Assembly (NCBI GenBank): GCA_013365325.1
Contig: JABVXV010000002.1
Coordinates: 1,054,001-1,118,000, forward strand
DNA from: Dipetalonema caudispina
Taxonomy: Eukaryota; Nematoda; Chromadorea; Rhabditida; Onchocercidae
Direction of reading: 5' to 3'
Length of the DNA: 64,000 bases
Of this stretch, positions 40,901 to 61,300 are shown one piece after another. Each line of letters opens with the position of its first letter. The stretch's first letter is position 1. The translations under genes and the position numbers were made by a program. The notes under the pieces were generated by a model. The model saw only the letters and a list, made by a program, of their open reading frames with translations. It did not search any database and had not been told where the DNA came from.

Positions 40901-41537
40901 CAAAACACTGTAACATTGGTTGAAGAGACAGTGTTACTATAGTGGAAGCGTTTTATAATACGTGAAATTGAACGTGAAATGAAATTTAACATTTTTAAAT
41001 CGCTCCATTTACCTTTTGACGATTGATTCTTCTGATATCATTGCTACTGTTAATGCATCAATCAAAGTATCATTATCTGTAAATTCTTGTCGGAAATGGT
41101 CGAATTTATGTTGGAGCACGGATAAAGTTGTCTCATCCAGTTGTCGCAGTTCTTTCCGTTCATCCTACAAGCTTTGTTGAATTGGTTCCAGATTCCAGAA
41201 AGTTCAAAATATAGTACTTCCCTAATTTTGATATCATTTTAATGATAAGAATTAGTGCTCTTTCTAGCAAAGCCGTTAACTCACAACTCTGTTGAAAGAA
41301 GTATTATCTATAAAAAAGAAATTGAAGAGACCTGTCATTTTCGTGTTCCAAAGGATAAAAAATTCCCGGTATCTTCTATTAAAATACGTTTTAGCATCGA
41401 TGAACAGTTTGAATTTGCCAGCAAACCTTTGTTAAAATTTTTGCAAAACTTACATTTTGCAGTTCTCCGTGAATTTTACATAACTGAATAATCAATGTGG
41501 CGAAGCATATCAAAACAACTAATGATAACAAACTCAT
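37995..41537 (-). CDS. Secreted tyrosinase-like protein without recognisable copper sites
   Basis: Six minus-strand exons join in frame into 632 residues: 41537-41454, 41164-41013, 40853-40597, 40151-39064, 38657-38433, 38087-37995. The N terminus is a signal peptide (MSLLSLVVLICFATLIIQL). The tyrosinase-family start (DERKELRQLD) and the LPYWDYRIDAQLTKPEDS motif that follows the CuA site in active enzymes are clear. A Cys-rich module follows (CSLCETENSKRWLFCD, then CYQGRC), as in the secreted tyrosinases of nematodes and molluscs. However, the segment with the CuA histidines (a HGG...PWHR type motif) is missing before LPYWDY, and no HH-containing CuB block is seen. The long exon 4 adds a basic, low-similarity insert. 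The protein is probably extracellular and non-enzymatic. It ends in a basic RKRKR tract and ICDE. Confidence 0.7.
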
Positions 41538-44500
41538 TCTGATGCTTTCAGTGAAACGCAATCATATATGACTTTTTAAAGCCTATAAATGTGAAAGCAA
41601 TAGGATCAGTAGAATGTACACTCTCACCTTAAAATCGTCAATAGTAAAAGATAGTTTTATTTAAATTTTATCACTCATTTTCCGGTTGTAATTAATTTGT
41701 ACTTCTGTCTTTTTCACTTTAGTTTTTCATTGTCGATATCAAAAATCCAAAGTAAGTGAGTTTGGATATTAAAATTTCGTGGAATTTTTGTTCATCCTAA
41801 AATTCTTGGCTATCGCTAACATAAGGAAGTTAGATCAAGTTATGACCAAAAATGAAACAAACTATCAAAGAAAAGTGATCTTAGAATATGTAAAATTGAT
41901 AAGCTAATTATTGCAGCATTGCAAGCAATAATAAATCACCTCAAAGATGGTGAAATACATTTTTATATGCTAATTGCTATACAATGTAAACTAAATTGAA
42001 ACTTGCATTGTAAACAAAAATGAAATAATCAATGTTTATTGTTTACTAAACATAACATTGGCATGGTAATATGAAACTTTCGATGGTTTATTACTACATA
42101 GCAGCAATTATTAGCAATAGCTACTGCTAATGCCATGAAATTTTTGTGATAAGGAAAAGAAAAATATTCCAACTCTTCTGATAATTAACTGCAACTATAT
42201 TTTACTTCCTATTACTACGATTGAACAGGATAACTGTCACACAAGGCGAAGAGAAAAAGCCTAAACTTAAGCAATAATTTAAAAATTAGTTTTAAACTCC
42301 TTGACTAATTTAATTGCATCTGTGAAAAGTTTATGCTCCTTAAATTAACCAATGATAATTTTTAAGATAGTTTTATTAATGTAACATAGCATAATGAGTT
42401 AAAGTAAGTGAAAAAAACTGGGAACTTTCATAAGACAACAAGTAAACTTATGAAAAGAACTGCCTAACCTTGAAACTAACAGCAGCACTAGCTAATGGTT
42501 GTATGAATTTAAGTCTACATTGAAAATTAGCTTAAGGAAATTATGCCGTTGGAAAAACTATCATTATTCTTTATTTATTTGAATTTCTGTTTGAATTTTT
42601 ATTAGAATACTTCTCAGCAATTTTCATTTTTTGCTCAGTAACTTTTATATAAAGCATCAGCAAAATCATCAGATAAGAATAACAAATAAATATTCTAATG
42701 AAGTATAGAATCGAATCATTTCCAAAAATGTTAATCTACATTTCCATCTGAATGCACTAATTCCTGTCGGGAAACCCGAAATTCATTCCTAAATAGACCA
42801 ATTATTGTAAATAACTATGTCATATAATCAAATAGCAATAAATTGTAAAAATTGTTAATGATTCATTGTTTAAAGATTTAATGCTTGCAAATTCCCATGC
42901 TAATCTAAAATATTATCTAAACATTTCCGCTTTCCATTTCCGTTCTCATTCCAATTTCATCAAATTAATTCCATCTAATGCTTAATCTTAATTATATATC
43001 CGTTTCCATCATATATTCTTTAAGCATTATCACCACATTCCTTTTTTAAATTGTTTCCTTCTCACAAATATCTTATTATCAATGTATTCTATCATAATCC
43101 GCCTATTTGTAACAATATAAATACCCTCTAGAAATTCCTAATGGCACTGTCTCTTTTGGATCGACTGTGAGCAGATTCAGCCTCAATTCGCCTATCTACC
43201 AACCATTCCAAATTAATTTGCATCCAATCAGTTACTCTTAAATTCAATCACTGTCTGTTATTTTTACTTTATTCTACTATTAAAAAAATATATATATATA
43301 TATATATTGGAAATAAAATTACTGATTTAATTCGCTGTATTAAAACACAGCAGACATCAAGCAGTTACCAAGCAACCTTTATTACTAACTCAACCAACTT
43401 TCACTACAATTCCCCAGTTATCATTAACTCACTCATTTCGCTAACTTTCCTTACTAATTTTGTATAAAATTTTAAACTGATTGTGAGACGTTTTGTTTAA
43501 ATGCATAGTAAAATATGTGAAGTCACTAAACTAATTTATTAATCAGTTAACTGTTCAGCAGATAAATAACAATAATTGTTTGATCTTTTAGTTAGAATAA
43601 AACTGAAAAGCGCAAAAGAAACAAATAAATGAATGAACTCTCTTGAAGCAGAAAAAGATGTAAACTAATATTGATAAATGCTTGACAATAATGATGGATG
43701 TTCGAAATTGTTCAGTCTCGATTTTTGATTTCGAGCTGCTACTTGCTGGTAACTTCTCTCTTATTACCTTTGGGAACGATCGATGAATCTGTTTTCTGTT
43801 CATCCAATCAATCATACCAGGTAATATCCGTTAACCTTGTACATTCTTTCGAGATGAACATTTACAATATTACCAAAACTATTTAATATCTTTTTAGATT
43901 CGAACTTTGAAACATTTATCCATTATTATAATAACTATAACTTTGTAAGATTCATTATTGCTCTTATCTCATTGTGTCTCAACGAACGAAAACATCTGAT
44001 TCTTCTCAAGTATCATACTGTACTTTATTATTTAAATAAAAAAATCAGTACCGCATGTAGTAAACAGGGAAATCAATGATCATGCAGAACTTTAATTTGA
44101 CTAGAATATACAGAGCCAACAAGCAATAAAAGAGCCAGGACTTTTCTTCTATCTCGTACTTCGCTTCAGTCGTTTTAATAAGGCTGAGCCAAGTGGTATA
44201 AAAAGAATGAATGAAGAGCTCAAGTATGCCTTGTCACTGTTCATTATTTCATAAAAAAAGATTTCAGCTTTAAATAATGTAAAGCTTCATTTAAAAAAAT
44301 GAAATCATACATTGTTATGCATCAATTAAAAGGAATGATCCATCGATGAATTGAATGCTTCTATTATGAACAGTTAACAGCAGTGATGATAGCTTTGAGA
44401 TTTAATCTCTAACAGGCATAATCTGTTCTGAGAAGCCAGACAAAAGTATCAAACCCATCGCTGGAACAAAACTTTTCACCTCCAAGGCTTCATTGGACCG

Positions 44501-45950
44501 TTGCTTGCCGCATGAGCAACTGCAATAGGATGGAATTGCTCTTATAAAAATTTATCTTGTCACTGTTTAGCATGAATTTAACATTCAAAGATATGTTACG
44601 AATGAAAATGGTCTCTCGGAATATCAAAGTTAAAATCATAAAATATTGAAACTGCAGCATTCACCAACTTCTCTTGAGGTAAGTGGGACGAAGTACTGGA
44701 CAATAAGCAGTAGTTTTAGATATGGAAAAGGATTGATAACAAAAGCAGTTGTAAAATGCTACTTCAAGACAGGTTCGTCAAACAGGATGGGAAGGGCATA
44801 ACTGAATAACGGTTAGCTAAATGGAGACATTTCATTCTCTGACAGGGAAATTGAAAGGTTTGAAGAAGGAACGATTGAAGGGAATGATTAAAATAGCACT
44901 GTGAATGGAAAATCTACATGAAGCGGAAGATAAAGACATTTTTTATACCGAAACATTTTATTTCGCACATATGAAAAAAAGAAAGAAATACGTCGATTAT
45001 AAAATTACACCATAAGCATATCAACAAAAGACAATATACCTTGAACTAAAAATTTCTGCTATTCAAGAGTAAACATAATTTATTACAAGTGAGATAAGCT
45101 ATTGAAGAAAAATCAGTGGATGACGACAGCGATAATTGTGACAACTGATGATGTTGAATGGATAATAATGATAATTAGACACAATAAGAATGTTATTATA
45201 ATTCATACATTAATCAAAATATGACAATAATTAGCAATAACATTGTTATAATAATTAATAATAATAAGCACTAATAACGAAAGAAGCCGCGAATTTTCAA
45301 TAGCAAGAATGAAAATAAGCCAAACGTACAGGTATCAATGTCCGTTTTTTAGAATCTATTCAAGTTCCTGAGACAGAGACAATAATAGAAAACCCCATTC
45401 GTTCAAACTCTCGCATATGAATCTAACCTGATTCTTTTGTTGAGTAAAATAAAACAGTTTTCCACGATCCATCTCAGCATTATTTGCAGTAATCCTTCAT
45501 ACACTCCTTCACAATTCCATCATTATCCACTGCTTTCTGGAATCACTACACTCCCCGCCCGCCCGAGACTTCCCAAATCAGAACAACAACCTACCCACCG
45601 CTTAAGTTGAACATCTAGAACATCTACAGTTCAATCTTGGTTGTACGAATGGGCCGCATTAAAAATTGTAGAAGTACAGTTATAGAATTTTGAATTTAAG
45701 ATACTCGTTATGGTGTTGTAGTAATGCGTTGTTTTAGCTAGTTCAAGGTGGATTTTTTTTCTACCGGTATTTCCTGTTCTCCGTCCCTTTGTCTCTCAGG
45801 TATTATTTCAGAGGATTGTCACTTCAGAAAAAATAAGCAGTTCTCCTCAGTCAAGTTTATGAGAGGTCAGTTTGGTTTAAGAATTACAAATGTATGTATG
45901 TTGCGCTAAAGCTGATCAGATAATTGATGACTGTCATCTTTGTCTCTAAT
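41538..45950. other. Intergenic region between the divergent tyrosinase-like and smc-3 genes
   Basis: About 4.4 kb of AT-rich DNA separating two divergently transcribed genes, so it should hold both promoters. It includes a TA microsatellite and an AATAAT-rich patch near 45160-45270. Minus-strand open frames near 43588-43815 and 44466-44540 lack supporting structure. No specific promoter element was identified. Confidence 0.5.
43289..43307 (+). repeat. (TA)n microsatellite
   Basis: About nine to ten uninterrupted alternating T-A units following a run of A bases. Confidence 0.85.
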
Positions 45951-46036
45951 TAATTTTCAGGTCAAAGTTTCCTTATATCATTCAATGAATAACTAATTAT
46001 TCTTACTAACCAATCCTACCACTGATTTACTCTACG
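45951..46036 (+). promoter_or_regulatory. Splice acceptor and short 5' UTR of smc-3
   Basis: A consensus acceptor (TTAATTTTCAG, ending at 45960) lies 76 bases before the smc-3 ATG. It may accept a spliced leader or an upstream UTR exon; which one cannot be told from sequence alone. Confidence 0.45.
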
Positions 46037-53728
<7,692 letters not shown>

Positions 53729-55701
53729 TGACCAAATCAGCCGATTAAGGTCAGTTGAGAAGCCGATGTTATGAAAGAATTCATAGTATGTCGAAACTAA
53801 TGTTCTAAATTATTTTCTCACACACTATGTTGTATGCAAAATCTGTAAATATTCCAGTGTTTTATTTCGTTTTTAATGTTATTTTATTTTAAAATCATTG
53901 TTTTTTGTCATTCTGAGTTCGATTTTGATTCTGTGTTCGGACGAGAAATGTCATGTCTTAACCATCATTTTTGATTTATTTTTAGATTTAATTTTGTTGA
54001 ATGTTTGCCTCGGCTTCAGTGACCTCATACTATTACATTGTTTCAACCAGGTAATGTCAAATACCCTCCATTCAGCAGAACAAATGGTTAAAGTAACACT
54101 GTTATTCTACAAAAGTATAGTCCTAAATCTTTTATCTTTATTATCCATGGATGATTTTGCTTAATATTTTTTCCTGCAAAATTCTTGTTTTAAAAGTTTT
54201 ACGCTTAGTTCACCTCTACATGCAATTCGTTTTATCACTGAACATTATTCTGGTGTTGTTTTCTCTTGTTCAAATTGAAATTCAGTATTTCTAATAACCC
54301 GACTGATTTCCACTGATCTCTTTCTACTAATTAAAAACAACTTTTGACTGTGAAATAAAGTAAACTGCAGTTTGAACTTCTGTTCGGAACACTTTAAAAT
54401 TTCGAAATCAAAATCAATTGGTTTTTGTAGTAGCGGTGATTTAACTTTGAGGTAAACAAATGTAAAAATGACCAGTCTCATATATATCTCTTCATCTGAT
54501 CAATCATCAACTATTCATTGAATTTCTAAACCGAAGTAAATTTTCAACAGGTATATTGCACATTGCATGCAGACTTGCACTCACTTTAAGATAGTGAAAA
54601 GTGTGATTGAAAGAGGAAGGACGCTGCCGAACAAAAAGTTCTCATCTGCTCAACACTTACTTTAACTTCCCGAAGAGTTTCTGTCGTTCAGATCTTTATT
54701 AATGTATTTTAAATTTGCATATAGTAAACTTGAACTCAAATTGAAGAAATGCAGAAGAATTATCCATTCTTCTAGTATTGTTTAGTTGTAAACAGTATGT
54801 CTAACCATTCATTTCGGAAGGAAATGCGGAATAAAATCTACACAGAAAAAGATGGTACTACTTTTTGCCTAGCATATAATTCTTGATCGTTCCTGTTTTA
54901 TGAGATTGACATAGGAAGAGTAATTTCCGTGTAATGTTACTAACATAGATTCAAAAATTGTTAAATTAATTGATTTAGGAAGATTTCATCAGTAGAAAGT
55001 TTATGTGAAGCTCAAAAAAATTTCTTAGTAGGGAAAATGTGGAAAATAAATACTTCTATCTACTGTCAAATGTTACTGTAGAACACGGTAAAGTAGTAAA
55101 ATGCCTATTTTTTCCAAAAAATTAAGTAATTAAATCTGAGGAATTTACATATATAAGTATTGAAGTAAATATGCTATTGAGATATAAAAGATTCCATGTT
55201 TGGATTTTGTTAAACTACAAAGTTTAAATTACACTATTTCTGATGTTAATATTACAAAATGGAATAATAAGTAAGACTCATTTACAATACCACTTTTCAT
55301 GTTAAGTTTGATTCAGTAGAAATATTGCTCAAAGATATGGATTTGATTCATGAACAAAATGCGATAGAATTACCAAGTAAAAAGAAAGTAAAGGTTCTGT
55401 GATGTATTTTCCTAGAATGTTCAAATATTGTAATTTCTTCTCGCCAACTTACAAATGTTGAAATTGTGATGCTTTCGCTTTTAAGATTTTGATCTTTTCG
55501 ATTCTCAATTTTTCCAATTTCAAGTTATCAAATTCTTTCATTTGTTACCCAAACGAAAAAATGCATAAATGCTAACAATACTTTTTCATTCATTTGTCGT
55601 CAATGTTGATCTTATAACTTCCAGAATATAACTCTTCTTTGATTGCAAATGAACCTACCCAAAAATGACAGTACTCTTCAAAAAACAAAAAAAATACTTT
55701 A
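53729..55701. other. Intergenic region between smc-3 and the GSK3-like kinase
   Basis: AT-rich DNA with no supported gene. The open frames at 53898-54164 (plus) and 54245-54481 (minus) are hydrophobic or low-complexity and lack splice context. It must contain the smc-3 polyadenylation site and possibly the kinase promoter. Confidence 0.45.
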
Positions 55702-57833
55702 ATGGTTTTTACCCGAAATTTAGCTTCTTCCAAAAAATTAAAATTGCAGTTATGTATGAAAAATTTGAGGCTACACTCTTCTGGTGTATTCAGTAATGTT
55801 TACCGTGGCACATTGCTTAATCCTGGGCCACGCAAAGAAATAGCACTCAAGAAAACTTGGCCAGGTATAAGTCTTAATGATGTATTCCTCTTCACTCTTA
55901 GCTTTCGTTCCAGAATGTTTGAAATCCGAAGATGTAAAAAAAAAAAACCCCTGAATTTTGGGATATTTAAAAATTAACTGACCTTAACTTGTCTCAGATT
56001 TGGAAGAGGACTCACAAATAAATGCAGAATTAAATATGCTTCTTGGGTTGAGTCGCAAAGGCCACAAAAATATTATTCAAGTGCTGTATACATTTCGAAG
56101 TATTACTCCAGATAAAAAGATATTTCTTCAACTATCTTTTGCTTATGTTTGACCTTTTACTACTAAAAATTTATTGCTTATTTACTTGAAAATTAATTGT
56201 TGTTCAGCATAATTTAAAAAATAGAAATGGAAGTGGCACTGCTCATTTGATATCTTTGAAGTTATTTATAGTCCCTTTATTTGCATGAAATATTTTTGGT
56301 CAATTCAATTATAAATGCAATTATTTCATTTTTTAGATCTGTGAGACCATAATATTTGAATATCTACCGCAAACAGTATCAAACATTGTTAAACAAATTG
56401 GTGGTAAATATCCTGATTATATCGAAATTAAATTATATTCATGGCAGTTGTTCAATGGGTTAACTTATTTGTCAAATGTTAGTACATTTTACTTTCGATT
56501 TTCTTTTTTTCTGGATTAATGCTTCATCGATTATCATTCAAATTCGCAGTTTTCCCATGCGCTGACGGATCTTTATTCTTTTTAAATCGTTTTGTAAGTA
56601 CTTCTGATTCTTTTATTACATGAATTGATATATCGACTGTCCATTTATGATTAGCTGATCATGCTAGTTTTAATGATAAATCTCTCGATATTGAAGTCCA
56701 CATTGCAGAATCACATTTGCCATCGCGATATAAAGCCACAAAATTTATTAATTGAACCAATCAGAGGTATGCTGAAAATTGCTGATTTTGGTTCGGCAAA
56801 ATTTATGAAAAAGACGACAAAATCAACTTCTTATCAGGTATAGATTACCTAAATGATAAGTGCTTTTCTCACTTTATTAAAAAAAATTGTTTAACATTGC
56901 ATCAAAATTTTCTGAACTTTTGTGAAATTTCTAGCGAATTGTTAAGGTCACGCGGTATTATCGTCCGCCAGAATTGTTGCTTAAAGCGACTTTCTATTCA
57001 CCTCAAGTTGGCAAGTTTTCCGCAGTTTCTAAATTCCCTTGTAAATACAACTTGAAATGAACTCTATTGATATGAGTATGTAAATTAGTCCCGATAACAG
57101 TACCATTTAGATGTTTGGTCTGGTGGTTGTGTATTGGGGGAAATTACTAAAGGCAGCATATTATTTCCCGGCAAGGATGCGATACATCAGTTTAAATTAG
57201 TAGTCAGTGCCCTCGGAAATCCGGATGAAACAGAACTTATGGATATGAAAGCAGAAATATTATTCGGCGATGATCATATTGTACCATATGGCCTCAGACC
57301 AATCCTACCTTATGCATCTGACGAGATTATTGGTATCCTTCAACGGATACTTGTTTATAGTCCCAAGAAGCGCTTGTGTGGTAAACTATTATTGTCGGAT
57401 CCATTCTTTCAAGAACTTTTCGTTCCTAATAAACGCAGAACAAATGGAACTTTTGTTTCCAATGTAATCACACTGGATGACTTACAAGAAATGTCGTATG
57501 TCTTTTCAATTTTTAATTTTGCAACAAAACTGATAGCTTTGGTGTTTCACTAAAATTTCCTTTCAACAATTTCTTTTTTTTAATATACATTAATATACAT
57601 TCTCCTTTATATATTGATCTATTAATTACACGACTGAAGTTTCGAAATCGGAGGTGAGAGGTTACAGAGTCCAAATTTGATCTAATCGACTGCAAGATGA
57701 AATAAATAATGGTATAATGCGCCATGTTGTAGATTAGGCTTAACATCAAAACATTTGAGTTAATCAGAAAGGAAATTAATCTGAATACTTTCGAAAATGT
57801 CTTTTTAGAAGATCAAGGGAAGAGTCAATTTAA
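55702..57833 (+). CDS. Divergent GSK3-like protein kinase
   Basis: Exons 55702-55864, 55998-56146, 56337-56477, 56709-56837, 56947-57010, 57111-57495 and 57809-57833 join in frame into about 351 residues. Catalytic motifs are present: ALKK lysine, [16 protein letters not shown], and the GSK3-type activation loop with its tyrosine ([15 protein letters not shown]). [13 protein letters not shown] and a C-lobe ending [11 protein letters not shown] follow. The glycine loop is degenerate ([12 protein letters not shown]). The residue aligned with GSK3-beta Arg96, which binds primed substrates, is Ala (INAELNM). The intron after 57010 has a GC donor (GTTG/GCAAGT), which restores SPQVDVWS. GSK3-like paralogues in nematodes are often germline or sperm kinases; that role is only a guess here. 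The start, the donor at 56147 and the last exon are the least certain points. Confidence 0.75.
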
Positions 57834-58085
57834 TCTAATCAAAAATTTAGAACTATTTCCAAGAGAACAAAAAAAAGTGGAAGATCTTAAAGCAGCAAGA
57901 ACTTCAGTTGGTCTCGTCAACATTGCACGGAAATATCAGCGGCTGAATTATATCACATTTTGTCTTTATTATCGTATTTAACAAATTTTTTAATAAAAAA
58001 TAAATTACTATCGAAGTTAATGTGCTGCATTCCATTTTCAAATGCAAGTGAAATCTTTTGAATTTACTTCATTCAAACAGTATCA

Positions 58086-58338
58086 ATGTTGATAGCATTT
58101 GTGGAAGTTACACAGATAATTATCAATGAAAAAACTCAAAATGAAGGCATTAAAGTTACAATTTTAATCGATTTTGGAGGTAAGAATTGAGTAGTACACA
58201 AAATTAAACTAACCATAAATATTCTTATTTTTCAAGGATCTTAATTCAGATAATACAGTGGCTACTAATTATGTCGCTGACCATTTACGAATTCATTTTT
58301 TGGAAGCAGAGACAATATCTGGAAGATATTTTACATAA
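58086..58338 (+). pseudogene. Possible relic of a BEL/Pao-type retroelement protease
   Basis: An open segment starting at 58086 (VTILIDFG near its end, donor GGAG/GTAAG at 58179) joins in phase to 58250-58338 (DNTVATNYVADHLRIHFLEA, then a stop). The pattern ILIDFG, then LxxxLxI, then EAETIS recalls the aspartic protease region of BEL/Pao retroelements, where D-S/T-G is the active site. Here the site reads DFG, so it would be inactive. No reverse transcriptase, integrase or LTR was recognised nearby. A short host exon pair is the alternative. Confidence 0.25.
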
Positions 58339-61300
58339 AGTGATAAGTCTAAACTGTCATTCAAATTTCCAGATCATATTTCAGTACCGAAGAAAATTAT
58401 ATATTTCACTGAAAAAGAAAAGTGTAGCGGTTATTCCTTTCCCTCAATAAAATATGACGTTTACTCTCTTCTTTTTAATCTTTCTAAACGTTTATTTTAT
58501 TTTCAACAATTGTAACTCTTGACAACTTAGAATTTAAGTATGAAATTAACTATTTAGGAGCAGTATAATGTTTAGAAATTCCGATATTTTATACTTGTTG
58601 GAAAATCATATCAGTTTAACCTTAAGCAAAAAATTTGCTTGATCAGGAACAGTTTTCTAATAAGCGATCAACTATCAAAAGTGTTCAAAAGATTGGTTAT
58701 GCTTGCGTATATTGTCATGAATGAAAGAATTGAGTAAAAAAAATGATTGTGGTTATTGGAGATTTAAAATAAGATATCAAAAAAAATTTTAAAAAAAAAA
58801 AAGCTAAAATTCCTCGACCATAAATGATGTTTATATATCAGAAATGAGTTCTGTTGGGACAATATTAGGAGAGACCTTGGTTGTCGTAGAACAAGAAAGA
58901 TGTCTGCATCATTATATATGTTTATTATGGGTATATGTTCCTGAGCATATTATTGGCACGAGGTATTGCCGGATATGCGGCTGCATGAAGAAAACCAGAA
59001 GGTCATCGGCATCAAAGACCTATTTTACTATTCCTATTTATTGGCTACACTGAATTTGAATTTCTCCTGTCCATTTCATTCCGTCTAAAATCATTCACTC
59101 ATTCCGCATGCTTTTTCGAAGCTCTTTCAGATCATCTATGCTAATGTGCTATAATTTTATTCAAATCAAATGAGGACCAAACTCTTAAATTTCTGATATA
59201 AATTTACCTATTGGAGTTCAGAACGCAATCTGAAAATACCGGACGGTTTGAACAATAGGGCAGGTGGGTGCTTTTCTGATACAGTCAGGTGTGCTCGCAG
59301 AGTGACCGTCCTCAAACGTTTTTTCCTGGAAATAAAAATCGATTTTTAATGATAAGTAGATTTTTTACCATTTTGATTGCTTACGAATTAATCATTTTTC
59401 AAAACGATACTTTACATCATTTCCGATAATAATTCAATAGTTTTGCTTATCAAGCAGTTTTATCTAATGATTGTTGTAAAAGGATTCTAACTTCTAACAA
59501 ATTCCTCAGTTATTATACATTTTGATATCTTTAATTTCTTCACTTGCCAATTCATAAACTTATTCAATTCCACTCATTTTGTGCCAATTATCCTCGGATC
59601 CGATTTTGGTGCAGCATTTATTCATCATTTGATCAATTAATAAAATAAGTAATAATCATCGTTTGTATAGTAAATATTGGAAAATAAAGATTAAAATGTA
59701 AAAAAAGGGATAAAATAAAAATGAAAATGTCGAAATTTCAAAATCCTTTTTAAAAAGAAATTAATCACCACTCAATGTTTTCAAAAAAGGAAAAATCGAA
59801 TAATTTGACTAATAGACATATTTAATTCTAAGTATCTAATTTGTCAATAAACGAGAACAAAATCTGAAAGTTTGAAATTGATTTCAAAATTTTCATTCCA
59901 CTTTCAGTATTGTTCTTAGACAACCTCAATTAGGTGGTTACTAGGCTGTAGTTTTTGTTTATTTTCCAACTGTTACACTGAGTGCCCAGCTATTTTAAAC
60001 AACAACATTGAAATTTGCGCAAACATCCACTAATTCGACTAAATTTTATTTCTTGTCTCTTTTTTCCTTTATCATTTCCAATATAGTTGGGTTATCGATT
60101 GGAGTGATTGATCAATTCGATCGCTGGCTAAGCGTTTCCTGTGATAGGAATAGAAGTTTTGTCGTTAAAACTGCCGTAACAGTTTGTAGTTCTATTTTTC
60201 AAAATCAATTTGATATTATTCATATTAAAAATGAATAATTAGATACGAACCGAATATGTTATCAGCACAAACCAATGGAAGTTAATGGCGGACATTTTTA
60301 TTTTATATGGAAGGATTACTTTCAATTACCTGAAATGTAAAAAAAATCGAGTTCTACTTTTCTTCAACTAGCAAAGTTGTAAAAAGATGACTCATTTAGT
60401 TGAAAATTTTCTTATGATCGGAAAAATAATGGCTATAAGGGCCATAAGAAATGGACCATTGGAATTCTCTTGAAAATAATCTATGGTTCCATTATAATAT
60501 CAATTTATTGCACTTATTATTTTTAGTAGGAGATCAGAATTTTTTAATAAAAATTAATGCACATTCATTTTCAGTGAAAAAATCTTTTAATAGCAAAATC
60601 TTTGACTGAAACATTGACATCAATTGATGAAACCAAATTTGGCTTTACAACAAATCAGTGATATTGGATTATCACTAGGATAGATTATTAGAATCAATCT
60701 CTCCAAAATAAATTCTTCAGATTTGTTCCTTGTATCTTATCTAAAGAAATATTTAGATCCATATGAGGAACTTTAGATTTTCATACCTTTTTCTTTTTCC
60801 AGTAAAGAAATGTAAATTTTTGGTTGAATGAAAATAGAATATAGAAGAGAAAGAGGGCGGTAAAAGTTCGTGAGAATACCACTAGTAGGATACTTGATTG
60901 TCGCTGCTTGTGTGACATTGATGATGATGGAAGCGATTTTCGTCATCAACGATTGTCTTCAATTTTATTCGTTATTTGTTAATTTATTAATTAGCCAATT
61001 TGTTTCATGAATTTTTTTGCATTTATTTGTTAGTCTAAATGACTGACTGCTATCCGTTATCCGTCACTTACTTGTTACATTTCTTTCTGATCCCCTAATT
61101 TTCGAGGTAAATTTTGGCTGTTATCGACTAGACCACAAAACCATGTCATCTTGAATTTATTTAATTGCAATAGAATAATTGAAAGAAAGTTTTTGGCTAT
61201 GACAATTACTTTTAAATTTAGGAACTTTTCAAAAATTGTCTTCTTGTGGTGATAGGAGAAGGAAATTTTCCCATAAGAAGGGGGAATACTTCACTTTTAC

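Noticed and set aside
43588..43815. Minus-strand ORF upstream of the tyrosinase-like gene
   Set aside because: A possible donor is present, but there is no second exon or recognisable motif.
44466..44540. Short minus-strand coding-like peptide
   Set aside because: Very short, ends quickly, and no matching splice partner could be placed.
57809..57980. Longer alternative frame after the last kinase intron
   Set aside because: It is open for about 57 codons, but the donor phase at 57495 does not enter it; the in-phase reading stops at 57833.
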